Shown here: positions 63,950 to 64,000 of the stretch, piece after piece
Numbering within the stretch: the stretch's first letter is position 1
Layout of the letters: each line of letters opens with the position of its first letter
Origin: Microcoleus sp. FACHB-1515
GTDB lineage: Bacteria > Cyanobacteriota > Cyanobacteriia > Elainellales > Elainellaceae
Reading direction: 5' to 3'
DNA length: 64,000 nucleotides
NCBI RefSeq assembly: GCF_014696105.1
Contig: NZ_JACJPO010000022.1
Coordinates: 1-64,000, forward strand
Position numbers and translations under genes: made by a program
The notes under the pieces: model-generated
Seen by the model: only the letters and a program-made list of their open reading frames with translations
Told to the model about the DNA's origin: nothing
The model's database searches: none

Positions 63950-64000
63950 ATGAATAAGCGCAGTTTTCTATTATAAGTTTTGCGATCGCTCAGTTGATGG

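Overview
The window is cyanobacterial chromosome. HIP1 octamers (GCGATCGC, e.g. 224-231) are scattered through coding and non-coding DNA. The content includes psbD, ycf4, pds-crtB, cruP and many proteins known only from cyanobacteria (DUF3370, DUF760, DUF3177, Npun_F0494 type, PBP-DUF4912). Species cannot be fixed from sequence alone. No rRNA, tRNA, CRISPR array, phage module or transposase gene was seen. Genes are packed tightly, and several convergent pairs share bases of their stop codons.

Layout. 1-6.9 kb: start of psbD, divergent ycf4, a cyclophilin lipoprotein overlapping cruP, a SirB1-type protein, then a convergent GT39-type glycosyltransferase and a lone sugar-ABC permease. 7-10.2 kb: purN and the carotenoid pair pds-crtB. 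10.2-16.6 kb (minus): chrA, a 64-residue protein, a TPR protein, an EamA transporter, an IscA/SufA-type protein, glmM and two small cyanobacterial genes. 17-24 kb: Rieske-FAD oxidoreductase, secreted propeller, nucleoside hydrolase, SH3-like lipoprotein, DUF3370 and DUF760 proteins. 24-31.5 kb (minus): the guanidine locus. 31.8-45.5 kb: cobQ, ferredoxin, folK, Nudix, GNAT, two radical-SAM enzymes, gor, dps, a TPR-aspartic protease, a PRTase and a family-4 UDG. 45.5-64 kb: a PEP-CTERM protein, an NCS2 permease, a large proline-rich protein, coaE, cobA-hemD, the PBP-TM-DUF4912 protein, tsaB, a Ser/Thr kinase-WD40 protein, ychF and miaB.

The strongest system is the guanidine locus (24.6-31.5 kb). 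A ykkC/guanidine-I riboswitch precedes a ureohydrolase with GdmH features, HypA- and HypB-like nickel insertion proteins, and a NitT/TauT-type ABC transporter. This matches the nickel-dependent guanidine hydrolase system known from Synechocystis. Here a HEAT/WD40 protein with a C-terminal Cys pair sits between hypA and hypB, two bases after the hypA stop. It is a candidate undescribed partner.

The second notable signal is a family of short mobile-type elements with ends reading CTAG then about NGTGTGNTTTAA. Copies lie at 1088-1238, 25451-25599 and, shortened, 51012-51110. A different, longer inverted repeat lies at 10193-10382. In all four cases a boundary falls in a TAG stop codon. In two cases the element lies exactly between the stops of two convergent genes, as if inserted at a TA shared by overlapping stops. 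Three intact pairs with such TA-sharing stops remain here (4398-4401, 45491-45494, 58718-58721).
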